DNA of 64,000 nt. It comes from Caprella mutica. Taxonomy: Eukaryota > Arthropoda > Malacostraca > Amphipoda > Caprellidae. The stretch covers positions 121,817 through 185,816 of the forward strand of contig CANNZV010001067.1 of NCBI GenBank assembly GCA_947561585.1. The letters are read 5' to 3'. A program made the translations under genes and the position numbers. The notes below the pieces were generated by a model, which saw nothing but the letters and a program-made list of their open reading frames with translations, did no database searches and was not told where the DNA came from. Of the stretch, positions 32,000-43,152 are shown piece after piece. Each line of letters opens with the position of its first letter. Positions within the stretch are counted from its first letter, which is position 1.

Positions 32000-34900
32000 T
32001 TGTGTAGTAGAATCCTATAGAGTGAATAACGGTGACTCACAGGTACGTACCAAAGCCACGCAAAGTAGATAGTTATTATAAATAATTACTCTCCCTGAAA
32101 AGATCATAGCCGATCCTTTCAAATCTGAACTCTTACTTGAATGGCTGAGGTAAATAAATATTATTGTAAACATGTCGCAGCGTTCAAACAAGCTAATGAA
32201 TTTATTAGGAGCTACATCAAATGTATGTAGCGTAACTATGACGGTAGCCTAGGTAACTATGTGCAGCACATAGAGGGCTCTAGGGCGGTAAGGGGTTGGT
32301 ACAACCTAGGGTAGACACTTTTCTACTAGTAGATGAATAGACACTGGGCTGAAGTGTGTGAATTATATATACATCTCTGTAATAAAGACAGCTTTAGAAG
32401 CTAGGCACTACAGCGTCTATAACATACGCAAACAAACTGAATAATAAGTAGAAGAGTGAAGATATACTGAAGATGTTTAATGTATTATCAGAGAAAAATT
32501 TTACACATTTATCATCATATACCCAGACCAATTTAAAATATCTATAAGTATTACAAATAGTAAAGTCTATTTTTAAAAATTGAAATTAGTAAACTATCAA
32601 AAAAGCACTACGGATACAATTTACTTTGACTGTACATATACTCATCAATATCTAGTTATATATTACTTGCATTTCACCTAACTTTACCAATAACAGGAAG
32701 ATATAATTACTAGTGTACTATTTACTACAGTTTACCGCACTCCCATACAATCTAATATAGATTATAAATACTTTATTATTAGAGGTTATTTTAAATGCTT
32801 TATTGCTTTCAATCTAATTTCACGACCATTGTCATTGAAGTCAAAGGAATGAAGTGCAATGTTTTGAAGGCAGTAAAATGATGCACATCTTGAGTTACTC
32901 AGCAGCTACCTTCCGCTTACTCAGACTGGAACAAAAATGAAAGATCTAGAGTGAGGAGTAGCCCCAAAATAGCCACACTCTACAAAGAACGATCAAGTTA
33001 ATACCTACCATTCTTACGAAGGGATAGACACATACTTCTGGAGGAGATGGTACCCAACTCACTGTCGGTTGTTGCTAATGGATTTTTTCCTTTTTTTATT
33101 CTTCGCAGCAATTGTCTTTGTTCAGGCTTACTGTTCCGTGATGGTGTATAGAAATAATGGGATAATGGATAAATTAGACCGTCTCAGGGATACAACGCCG
33201 TGAAATTAAATTTCGGAATATCCTAGCCGAAGTATAGAGCAGTAGAGAAAATAAAGATTACAGGAATAGCAATGATATTCATACATCAACCTGAAATAAC
33301 AGCTAAAGTTGCAAAGGTTATTGTATGGTGTTGAACCATAACCACAAAGCAACACTAGGTTTGTGGTGCTAAATCCACACTTGGTCAGACCTGTGGTTAG
33401 CAGAGGAAACCGTGTGGTTTCCACTGTTTGTGGAGTAGACCAAAGGAGAAGGGGTAGACTACATTTCCTCCTCACTTTAGGCTCGAGTAGAAAGTAGACA
33501 AACTTCCTAGTGTTTAGACAGAAATGTTCAAACTTCAAGTTATATAGAATGTACATAATTTATAGAAACACTTCACTACGCAGAGTATCATTATATATAT
33601 TACTGTTCTATTCAGACTGTTGTTCACAATTTATAAAAAATGATGATCGAAAGAAGAAGCAAAATATCATTTAACTTTATATTCAAATGAATCACTATTA
33701 AAATGAAACAATTAAATACTTTCTAAAGAAACACTTTTTTACGATTTCAAAAACTAATTTAGAAAATTAAACTTCACCTATTAATCAACATCAGTCAATA
33801 TATACTAATTGACAGCTATATAGTGAAGTCAATATTTTGTTATAGGTACTGTACTACCGTACTACACATTTTATTTTAATTTATTTAGATAAGAGTACAA
33901 GAACATGTCCATAATCAGTCATAAAAATAAACTAAGCCAAAAAATTGAACAACTTCACACTATGTTAGAAAATAGTTATTAGGAGTGTGTTGAACATTAC
34001 TGTGTTCAACTTGCAGCAACAAAGGCCTATCAGATGTCCAGTTGACTAGAGGGACACAGGTAAAAATACGTTAGATATTTTAAATACTAGCCACTTCACA
34101 GACTTTGTTCTAGAAAATTGTTTCAAGTGGAGGTATATCAGCAAATGATAGATTGATTAAATGGACTTTTTTTCAGAGCTATAATATGGCGTATCATTCT
34201 AATATCAGCTTAAACACTAATTAAATACAACAAGAAATAAAATCACTTTAATTACACAAACTGAATGAATGAGTAACTTAAAATATAAAAAAAATGAATC
34301 AGTTTACATCTTGACAGGAATTAACTCCTGTCAAAAGTAGATACTTTAATTTGCTACAAACTTACAAACTAATCACACGTTTATCGAATTGACAAAACTA
34401 CAGATAAAAAGATAACTCCAGAAGGTTAGTAATGAAGTCATTCGTCTCTACGATGAAGGGTGCCTTCACATCACACTAGGTGACCACAGAGTCTTCACAG
34501 AGAGGACACAATGGCAGTGTCCAGGACTTCAGAGTCACAATGATAAGATATACATAGAGCGTTACACATTACCGCTAATTCTACCGTGGAGTCGAATTGA
34601 CCGTCTATTTTACAAACATTTGTATCTCATACATTATTATCTGTAGATACATAATTTTTTTTTTCGGAGACGCTTAGAAAATTTAATTTGTATTTTTAAG
34701 AAAGGATTAGAATACAAAATAAAAACTAAAACTTTCTTTAGATTCTGCAGGATGGCTTAGGCTATTCACACTATTTTAAAGTAGATCACATTGGTCTGGT
34801 GCGGATAAAATCACCGCCAATGTTTATCATGGCTCTTAATCAGCGCATCACTTAGGCACTCTATCAGAAGTGGACTGCCACAGTGCAGCATGTTATAAAC

Positions 34901-37040
34901 ATGTCTCAGTCATGTTCGGAACGTGTTCCTGCCAGTCCAGTACGAGCTGCAATATAGGGAGTATGAACAGAAGGACTTTGATTGCACGACACTCCTCTCA
35001 AATTGACGAACAATGTACACTGTTTCGGGACCATCATTTATCGCAAGGACCAGAGGTCTCGTTTGTAGCACCGTTACCTTCTAACGACTTTGCCGTTAAT
35101 AATAATACATATACATTTAGCATAGCACTACTATAATACAGAATTAATAGAACTGAATATAAATATAACATAGGGTATTGCAGCGTGATGTAACTCATGT
35201 TGTTTTTCAGATGCACATTGTGGTACGTCAAGATAGAGCGAGAGATGGATTGATCATAAGTGAGGTAACATGATAATAGAAATGTTTTATTAGAAGAGAC
35301 AATGGCGTGCGATGTGGCAATAATATACAATCTAATATATCATCATGATAAGAAACAGTTTGTTATTGTAGTAAAGATGGTTAAAAGATGCAAACCTTAT
35401 TAGACATACAAAATGAAGTGATGTGGTCAGGCGAAGTCTCTAATACAGTTCATCTTTCTAAAATATGTTGATGACGGAGGTAGGTCGGTGAGTGTTAGTT
35501 TCAGCGATGGGAAACTGTCGAAAGATTGATCGTTTGAGGGAGGGGGGTGTGGAGGAGATGGGGACATTCCTCTAAAACATTCAGAAAATATCATCGGAGG
35601 TCATTTCGAGACCAAGATGCGCCAAGCCAAAGATTAGTGTTTAGTATAAACTATAAATTATATTTTCATACAGGAAATAGAAATAAGGTAAATATAACCG
35701 ATACAATGTAGATATATTAAAATAGTCGCATCAACGTGATTTGCAGTGTATCTCACAGAAAATCCAGTTCTACTATTGGAGTAGAACAGTCCACTAAGGA
35801 TGGGTGGGGGAGAGGTGGATAGGGGGGGGGGGGTTACTGAAAGGCAATATATCAGTGGTGACAAACGACTTTGGAGCTAATAGAAAATCTCCAAAATTAA
35901 AAATGAGCAAAGGAAACATTTTCCCATTTCAGGGTGGAAATATTTCAGGAAAGTTGAGGAAAGTAAAAGAATTCATTTATAGAAGAAGAATTTGAGCAGA
36001 GAAAGAGTTGTTCGATAGGATGCATTGAATAAAGTACTGGTTTATTTACTCACTATTTGCAGTGTGCTGAGGGGTACACTGCACTAGGCATAGCACAAAC
36101 CTGAAAAAAAAATGAACTTAGATTAGATGGCAAGACAAGCGATAAATGAAGACAAAATGATTTGCCTTTTATCACAAGTTAGTTAATGTAAACATTGGCC
36201 ATTAAGGTAATTAAAGTTAACTAGTAAAGTTGTACATGACATGTTAAATTTAAGCTTAAACGTACAGAACTTGAGCTAAATTAAAAAAATTGAGAGCTAA
36301 TAACAAATGCACAAGCTAGCACAGAGTGTAGAAGTACAAGCACAATAGCACTGTCAGGTTAATACACATGGTTACCTCAACCTTGAGTGCTAATAGAGTT
36401 AGTCTCAATGAGATGATAGGCACTATGATATGCTTGGTGACTTCACTTTAAGCACATAGGACTATAGAGTTAACTAACAATGCATTTGTCAGCAGTAGAG
36501 TGGGTGATGAAGTGGTACACTATAATGCACAGGGAAAACCCTTATTCTACTACAGAAAACACACTACAATGGATAGCTAATTGAATTAACAGGTTAATGT
36601 TTAAACTATCAAATTCTCACTTTCCATTCAGAGCAAAGCAAATGAAGTAGCTAATACAGTTAATGGTCACACAAAGAGAGGCTAAATCATCATCTAAATT
36701 CTGTGACACTGAAAATTGCTATCGCTAACTTTTAGAGAAATATTCATAAAATGAATAAGTCGCACCTCTGTTTCTATTTATCTGTTGAATTCTGTTCTGT
36801 TGATAAATTAATGGTCAAATAGCATTGGAAGCAATCAAGTGAAACTAGTGAAAAGCTTCCGAAGACTCGTTTGGAGTTTTAATCTTTGCATTGAAGCGAA
36901 GAGAGGCTCTGCCGAAGAAACTACTGAGGTTTAACAGCCACTATTGGATAATCAATCACTTTAATGAGCTCATTTTTGGGAGAGAAATGCAAGCCACAGA
37001 TCTCTATTAGGAACAGTAGAGAAAAGACATAACAGCATAC
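32000..37040. other. Long AT-rich spacer
   Basis: This is the longest stretch without arrays or family A copies (5 kb). I see a 17-bp perfect palindrome CTATGTGCAGCACATAG at 32257-32273, a 12-G run at 35822-35833, and several open frames of 63-116 codons (33206-33556 minus, 34870-35136 plus, 35034-35330 minus). None has a motif or composition that persuades me. Exons of a large gene could hide here undetected. Confidence 0.35.
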
Positions 37041-37333
37041 AGTCTAGGGAATTTTTTTTTTTTTTTTTTTTTAAAGGCCAGAAGAAGTTTTTTTGTTTGC
37101 CAGAAGAAGCAAACCTTCTTTAAATAATTAAAAAAAGCTATTATCTTTATTAAGACAATGAACATTAAAAAATGAAAGATAAGCTTCTCTGCTCTACGAC
37201 CATGGCTCCGACCATCGCCAATGGTAGTGGCCTCCAACCGACTGTGAGGTGCCTATAGCAGGTCACAGGGCAACACCCAAACTGCGGTCATCATACTTCT
37301 CCTTGACTGACGTCAGGATAAGTCTAGGGAATT
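37041..37333 (-). mobile_element. Poly(A)-tailed retrocopy with 13-bp target duplication
   Basis: AGTCTAGGGAATT occurs at 37041-37053 and again at 37321-37333. Between them, read on the minus strand, is a sequence that ends in a long A-run (T-run 37052-37072 on plus). An AATAAA lies 74 bases before the tail, farther than is usual. Exact direct repeats plus an A-tail are the signature of L1-type target-primed reverse transcription. The 5' part of the insert is GC-richer. One minus frame reads I-L-T-S-V-K-E-K-Y-D-D-R-S-L-G-V-A-L and then a stop, so it could be the end of a messenger copied back. A SINE is the alternative. I see no tRNA-like promoter boxes. Confidence 0.7.
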
Positions 37334-37480
37334 GACTGCTAATTTGACTCCCATTACTGATGTTGGAGATGGAGCAATAAGTTTGAACAAAAAACATTAT
37401 TGATTATATTTACAGTGGTAATGTTACAACCGCCACGATCCTTAAATAAAAAAATCACTGATGAAAATTTAATTCAGTCT

Positions 37481-37666
37481 AGGGTAAGTTCTTAATTATC
37501 GGTCAGTTCCACATTTTCGGACAAACGAAAAAACTATATAAAAATATTTATTTCACTAGGATTGGTTGTTTTTATTCAACCAATCCTAGTGAAATAAATA
37601 TTATTATATCGATTTTCTTATATGACCGAAAATGTGTAACTGACCGATAATTAAGAACTTGCCCTA
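37481..37666. mobile_element. Family A MITE, copy 12 with a different core
   Basis: Family A arms and TA flanks are present, but the core is unrelated: TTTCACTAGGATTGGTTG, 8-base loop, and its exact mirror. Both arms also carry the same change at the family's CGAATT position (TTCTTAATTATC / GATAATTAAGAA) and at CTTCGG (TTTTCGG / CCGAAAA). This is a distinct subfamily. Confidence 0.9.
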
Positions 37667-37925
37667 TAGTCATTATTCTAAAGAAGTGCATTATTTCATA
37701 GAGTACTCTTGACAAATGTTAGATATTTCCCTAACTACATTCAAATAAAGTGCTGCCACACGGTGCACCACGCACCACATTCAAACCATGGCCAGTCTCT
37801 GCCCCATGGGGTGGTTTAAGGAAGGCTCTTCCCACGGCTAATGGCCATTGGTAGTCAGTCGATTGAAATGATCCTATGAATGAGAGGCTGATAAAAAATA
37901 ATAATGAGCACTTGGTGGAATGAGT
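37667..37925. other. Spacer
   Basis: A GC-richer patch near 37755-37850 (CCATGGCCAGTCTCTGCCCC) has no recognised feature. Confidence 0.35.
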
Positions 37926-37990
37926 TGGAGGAGGGGGGGGAGGAGTGACAGTGATATGAGGGGGGGAGGAGAGTTGACAGTGAAATGAGA
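37926..37990 (+). repeat. Purine-rich tandem duplication
   Basis: GGAGGAGGGGGGGGAGGAG-TGACAGTGATATGAG is followed by a second GGGGGGGAGGAGAGT-TGACAGTGAAATGAG, about two copies of a roughly 35-bp unit. Confidence 0.7.
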
Positions 37991-38303
37991 CATGTGTACA
38001 ACAGGCAACTGATATCTTCTGAACACAGTCAAAAAGAGCGGTAAGAAAAAAACACTAAAAACTTTCAACGATCTTTAAAAAATAAATGATAATTCAAACA
38101 AACTGGTTACTAACAAAATTTATTAAGGTAATATACTTATGTGATTCTATATCTATTTTAATCTTTCTATTTCATTGACATACATTTAATTATTTCACTA
38201 TATTTAAAAAAAACAGTATTTACCAAAATGTTTATGAATCTATAGTGAATTTTCAATTTCATTTCCATTTAAAAAGGGTTTTTACCAAAATGTTTTTATA
38301 CCT

Positions 38304-38494
38304 AGGGTAAATTACGAATTATCTGTCAGTTTCACATTTTCGATCAATAAGAAAGAACGATTTTATAGTTATTTTATTTGGTATCAATGATACCTGAAGG
38401 TATCATTGATACCAAATAAAATAACTATTATAATATAGTTTTTTCTTATATGACCAAAGATGTGAAACTGACCGATAATTCGTAATTTACCCTA
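38304..38494. mobile_element. Family A MITE, copy 13
   Basis: Flanks are TA/TA. The core is TTGGTATCAATGATACC / GGTATCATTGATACCAA with GAAG at the turn. CATGG has become CAATG on one side and CATTG on the other, a matched change that keeps the palindrome. Arms are in good condition. Confidence 0.9.
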
Positions 38495-40342
38495 CTTTGA
38501 TTATCCAACTTCTTGACATGCCTTTTCTCAAAATAATGTCTAACATCTCGTAGATATATTAACTGTTAGTAGAGTGAATAGTGTGGCCAGACTGACACCA
38601 CAGCTAAGAGTTAATGACACACCGTCACACACGTTAGCTACCCGTCACATCGTCATTGTGTGACGAATACCAAGTGACGTGCATGTGACACCTGACTGAC
38701 GAGTCTGCACCCCATCGACAGTAACTGCACTGACCGAAAGACTGACACTGCTGTGAATTACGAAGATGACGAGAAAATAAAGGGACACTGAAAAAATATC
38801 GATGGGTAGATCTAAAAGAATATGTAGATTACACCAATTCTATTCCTGTAAAAAGCCATCTACCATCATTCGGATACAGGCTCATGGGTGCAGAAAAGCT
38901 ACTGCGTGATTACAGACACAACACAAAAGTCAGATCTTGGAACGCTATCCTCTAAAAGCGAAGCAGCGATAAAAAGAAATAATCAATTCATAAAATAAAT
39001 TAAAACATTACTAAGAAAATAATATCCTTGCTACAGCGACCAACCTATTAGTAGGACCTGGGAGAATAACTTCCTACCAAACATTTCTGTACATTATTTC
39101 TAATAGAGACAATGCTATGATGCGCATTTTATCAGAGTACCGACATACATTTAATATATTCTGTTTTATTTACATCGATACACTTGTCACGCTCAGGTTA
39201 CGATGAATAAAATATCTAGTTTTGGAGAGATTGGACGACATATGTTCACATTCTCTACTAGATAATGTTGGTGAAAAAAGACGTGAAAGTTTATCAGAAT
39301 ATTGACTTATGAAAAGAGAGTGTTTGGGTGCAATCACACGGACAAATAAAGGCATTGGACAGACACCATCTAACCGATTGGACGCGGTGCAGGGTGCACA
39401 GTTTCTAAAATGAAAGCACAGCGAATCGGGCCTCCAATTACCGCACCCTCGGGGGTAAGGGCAGCAAGCAAGGAGTACCCCTAGGGATACCAAACATGGG
39501 GACACGGTGAAAAAACACCATGCATATAATTAGCACAAAATTGACAACGATAGACGTATTCACTGTAAATTAAATATATCAGTAAGTGTAGTTAATAACT
39601 ATTACTGAGCTTGTTAATATTAATGTATCTTATTTCAACCATTAAATATTTATGTTTTTCAATCAACATAATACTAAAATTAAATTAAATTTACAATCAC
39701 GTTATTTGTCATTAGAAAACATGAACAAAAGCACCAGTGGGTAAAAAAGAAACAGAAAGCCTGTACTTGATAATATAACCATCACTAATGACTTTACATG
39801 CTAATAATCAATCATGGCTAGCAATCTATTAGCGATTTGATGAGAGTAATGAGGAGGGAAATTGCTCTCATTTCACTTGCATACATTAGCTTCATACACT
39901 TTCATTCATAGCCAGTGAAATGTATGCTGCAGGCACATCCCAAGCACACGATTGCCCCATCTTATTATTACACAGAAAAAGAAACTTAGCAGAAGGAACA
40001 GATGCCTTATAAACATACTTATTGCATATTTGAAATGTTAAACAATTTGAATCAATTATTTACTTCAATATCACTAACCTCTAATTAATAAACTCATCAA
40101 TTACTATGTCAGTAATTAATCAAACTGTCACACCTCTCCATATTACAAAGAGTATATCTTTACTATGCTCAATAAAGTGGACTGTTAAAGCATTAAATAA
40201 CATATAAAGTTTGATAACATTAGAGCTGAATTTGTGCACCTGTAATTATTTCACCTGAGAAAACTTTGTCCTATTGTCAAAATAGTGAACCTAATTCCAG
40301 TGTCAGAGACATTGGCATTATTTTGCTGATAGTGAAGAAATA
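38495..40342. other. Spacer with TGACG-rich patch and an unassigned open frame
   Basis: Between 38606 and 38760 the words CGTCA/TGACG occur about six times. 38881-38950 is a member of the possible Harbinger fragment family. A 111-codon minus frame at 39170-39505 lies over a GC-richer patch (39330-39510) with ATTGG and CCCTCGGGGG. I recognise no domain. Confidence 0.35.
38881..38950 (+). pseudogene. Short dispersed fragment, possibly Harbinger transposase
   Basis: CTCATGGGTGCAGAAAAGCT and ACTGCGTGATTACAGAC match the first block of the copies at 361 and 57811. Read in frame this is a start-like Met followed by Gly-Ala-Glu-Lys-Leu-Leu-Arg-Asp-Tyr. The second block is missing. Confidence 0.25.
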
Positions 40343-40672
40343 AATGTAAGTATGGTTACCTAAATAAATGTAAGTAGTACGGTTAATTAAATATATTCAA
40401 GTATGGTTAATTAAATATATTCAAGTATGGTTAATTAAATATATTCAAGTACGGTTAATTAAATATATTCAAGTATGGTTAATTAAATATATTCAAGTAC
40501 GGTTAATTAAATATATTCAAGTATGGTTAATTAAATATATTCAAGTACGGTTAATTAAATATATTCAAGTATGGTTAATTAAATATATTCAAGTATGGTT
40601 AATTAAATATATTCAAGTACGGTTAATTAAATATATTAGTATGGTTAACTTAATTAATGTAAGTATGGATAA
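40343..40672. repeat. Minisatellite, 24-bp unit, about 13 copies
   Basis: The unit contains TATGGTTAATTAAATATATT followed by CAAG. TATGG and TACGG variants alternate irregularly along the array. Both ends degenerate into TAAATGTAAGTATGG-type founders. TTAATTAA is a palindrome in each unit. Confidence 0.95.
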
Positions 40673-40722
40673 CAAGTTAAATTCTTACCCTCGTAACATT
40701 AAGTACAATGAACCAAGTTCAG

Positions 40723-40866
40723 CGTGTGACACTCCACAGCTTGACACCAGTGTGTCACACCACTGCATGACACCAGTGTGTCACACCACTGCATGACACC
40801 AGTGTGTCACACCACTGCATGACACCAGTGTGTCACACCACTGCATGACACCAGTGTGTCACACTA
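40723..40866. repeat. Minisatellite, 26-bp unit, about 5.5 copies
   Basis: The unit contains CACCAGTGTGTCACACCACT followed by GCATGA. CAGTG and CACTG within each unit can form a small stem. The first and last copies are diverged. Confidence 0.93.
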
Positions 40867-41046
40867 GCGACTCATGTAGCTGTGCGTGTCACCACGCTAG
40901 GATAATTAGCAACTGTAATGTTTAAATGCAAAGGTTAGACAATCAGTGGAAGATATTCACCCAATAGATTGAAAAAGAATAATTAGCACGCAACTAATAA
41001 TTGCAGCATTAATGCCTTTCTTATCATACTATCTAATTTTCTTGCA

Positions 41047-41158
41047 GGCTATACCACTACATGTGATATAAAATTGATACAGCTTAACCACTACATGTGA
41101 TATAAAATTGTTACACAGTTCCACCCATACATTAGTACATGGGGTGTAAAATTGATAC
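41047..41158. repeat. Degenerate tandem repeat, about 41-bp unit, 2.7 copies
   Basis: CACTACATGTGATATAAAAT and TTGATACA/GTTACACA recur. The third copy is strongly diverged (ACATTAGTACATGGGGTG). Confidence 0.75.
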
Positions 41159-41234
41159 GAAATCCATTGAACGGCGACCCCTACCAAGCAGTCAACAAAT
41201 AATATTACAGAGAAAAATGCCAAAGGTGTTACTG

Positions 41235-41674
41235 CTCAGTCAGGTAAGAATGATCACACTAACAAGAGAGTAAGTGATCAGTCAGGTAAGAATGATCACA
41301 CTAACAAGAGAGTAAGTGATCAGTCAGGTAAGAATGATCACACTACCAAGAGAGTAAGTGATCAGTCAGGTAAGAATGATCACACTACCAAGAGAGTAAG
41401 TGATCAGTCAGGTAAGAATGATCACACTACCAAGAGAGTAAGTGATCAGTCAGGTAAGAATGATCACACTAACAAGAGAGTAAGTGATCAGTCAGGTAAG
41501 AATGATCACACTAACAAGAGAGTAAGTGATCAGTCAGGTAAGAATGATCACACTAACAAGAGAGTAAGTGATCAGTCAGGTAAGAATGATCACACTACCA
41601 AGAGAGTAAGTGATCAGTCCGGTAAGAATGATCACACTACCAAGAGAGTAAGTGATCAGTCAGGTAAGAATGAT
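41235..41674. repeat. Minisatellite, 42-bp unit, about 10.5 copies
   Basis: The unit contains TGATCAGTCAGGTAAGAATG, ATCACACTA(A/C)CAAGA and GAGTAAG. TGATCA occurs twice per unit in imperfect form. AACAAG and ACCAAG variants are in blocks (two AAC, three ACC, three AAC, then ACC), which suggests segmental duplication. Confidence 0.95.
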
Positions 41675-41813
41675 ATACAATCAATAACCAATTACCGAAG
41701 TACACCATTCACCGTCTACTTTGAATTAACTCTAATTGATTACCAATTTAATAGACTGTAACATTAGTACCATCGATATGAATAGAAAATGAGAAATATT
41801 AGAGATGTGACCG

Positions 41814-41880
41814 CATTCATATTCATTGAACTACAGTCATATTCATTGAACTACATATTCACATTCATATTCATTGAATT
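41814..41880. repeat. Degenerate tandem repeat, about 24-bp unit, 2.7 copies
   Basis: CATATTCATTGAACTACA recurs with variable spacing. Confidence 0.7.
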
Positions 41881-42408
41881 TTAAGCTACATAACCACATT
41901 CATTTAAATTAAAGCAATTAATTCCGTAGCACTGAAATGAATTTAACTGCAATTAAAATATAGTCAATATTTCACGGATTAGCTTCAATTTAATTCCACA
42001 GAAATGTATACTTTAACAATAGCATTAAAAGCAGCAGAAAAGACATCAGTTAACAAAATAGCTACACCCAACAACTAAACAAATAAAACTACGAAACCCC
42101 TAACTTATACCGACTATGGCGAAATAATTCCACTATTGGCCTAATATGAAAAGTTGAATTGAAATGAGTTAAATGAGGATAAGCATAAGACACACAGAGT
42201 GACGTGTCGTGCAGCTGATAAGGCGATTTAAGCTTATCTCTAGCAGGTATGTAATCAACATAGGGCAAAACTATTGCACACCTTTACCGAGAACAAAAAC
42301 CAATGCTATCACTGTAATTACATGGCAACTAGTACAATTGATTAGATTATTATAATACCATTGCCTGGATTAACTAACACCATAAATAGATATTGTATTT
42401 AAAGGAAA
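41881..42408. other. AT-rich spacer
   Basis: Nothing recognisable. Confidence 0.4.
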
Positions 42409-42721
42409 AACACCAAAAGGTTACACCATAACACCAAAAGGTTACACCGTAACACCAAAAGGTTACACCGTAACACCAAAAGGTTACACCGTAACACCAA
42501 AAGGTTACACCGTAACACCAAAAGGTTACACCGTAACACCAAAAGGTTACACCATAACACCAAAAGGTTACACCATAACACCAAAAGGTTACACCATAAC
42601 ACCAAAAGGTTACACCATAACACCAAAAGGTTACACCGTAACACCAAAAGGTTACACCGTAACACCAAAAGGTTACACCGTAACACCAAAAGGTTACACC
42701 GTACCACCAAAAGGTTACACT
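42409..42721. repeat. Minisatellite, 21-bp unit, 15 copies
   Basis: The unit is AACACCAAAAGGTTACACCG or ...CCA followed by T. CCGT and CCAT variants are in runs (one AT, five GT, five AT, four GT). It opens minus-strand frames of Leu/Val/Cys/Trp repeats that are artefacts of the 21-bp period. Confidence 0.96.
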
Positions 42722-42978
42722 GTCTGTCCGGTGGGACGTGCGATGCATCAGACTCTAGAAAAAGTGCAGAGTCACCGTATCTTCGTTTCTCCAAAGTTTC
42801 TTTTTGTCACAGTATAATAACTGATCTTTAATTATCACGATCGTGGTGCTAAAATGATGTCAAGATGAGGTATGTTCAGCAGCAAACTAGAGCAACATTC
42901 AATAAAAGTACTAAACTGAAGTCATTTGGAACAAGAGTCTCGAAAATGTACCACTATTTCAAAATAGGAACTGATCAC

Positions 42979-43152
42979 GGTAAACAGTTACGAATTATTT
43001 GTCAGTTTCACATCTTCGGTCATATAAGAAAAGAACAATGATTATTATCTAATTTCTATTGGTATCTATACCACTAAAAATGACTATTATTCTATCTTTT
43101 TTTCTTGTATAACCGAAGATGCGAAACTGACCGATAATTCGTAAGTTAGCCT
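42979..43152. mobile_element. Family A MITE, copy 14
   Basis: Both arms are present (GGTAAACAGTTACGAATTAT; GATAATTCGTAAGTTAGCCTA). Only half of the core remains (TTGGTATCTATACCACTA). Confidence 0.85.

Noticed and set aside
39170..39505. 111-codon minus frame over a GC-richer patch
   Set aside because: No recognisable family, start context or splice structure. Noted as a GC-rich patch only.
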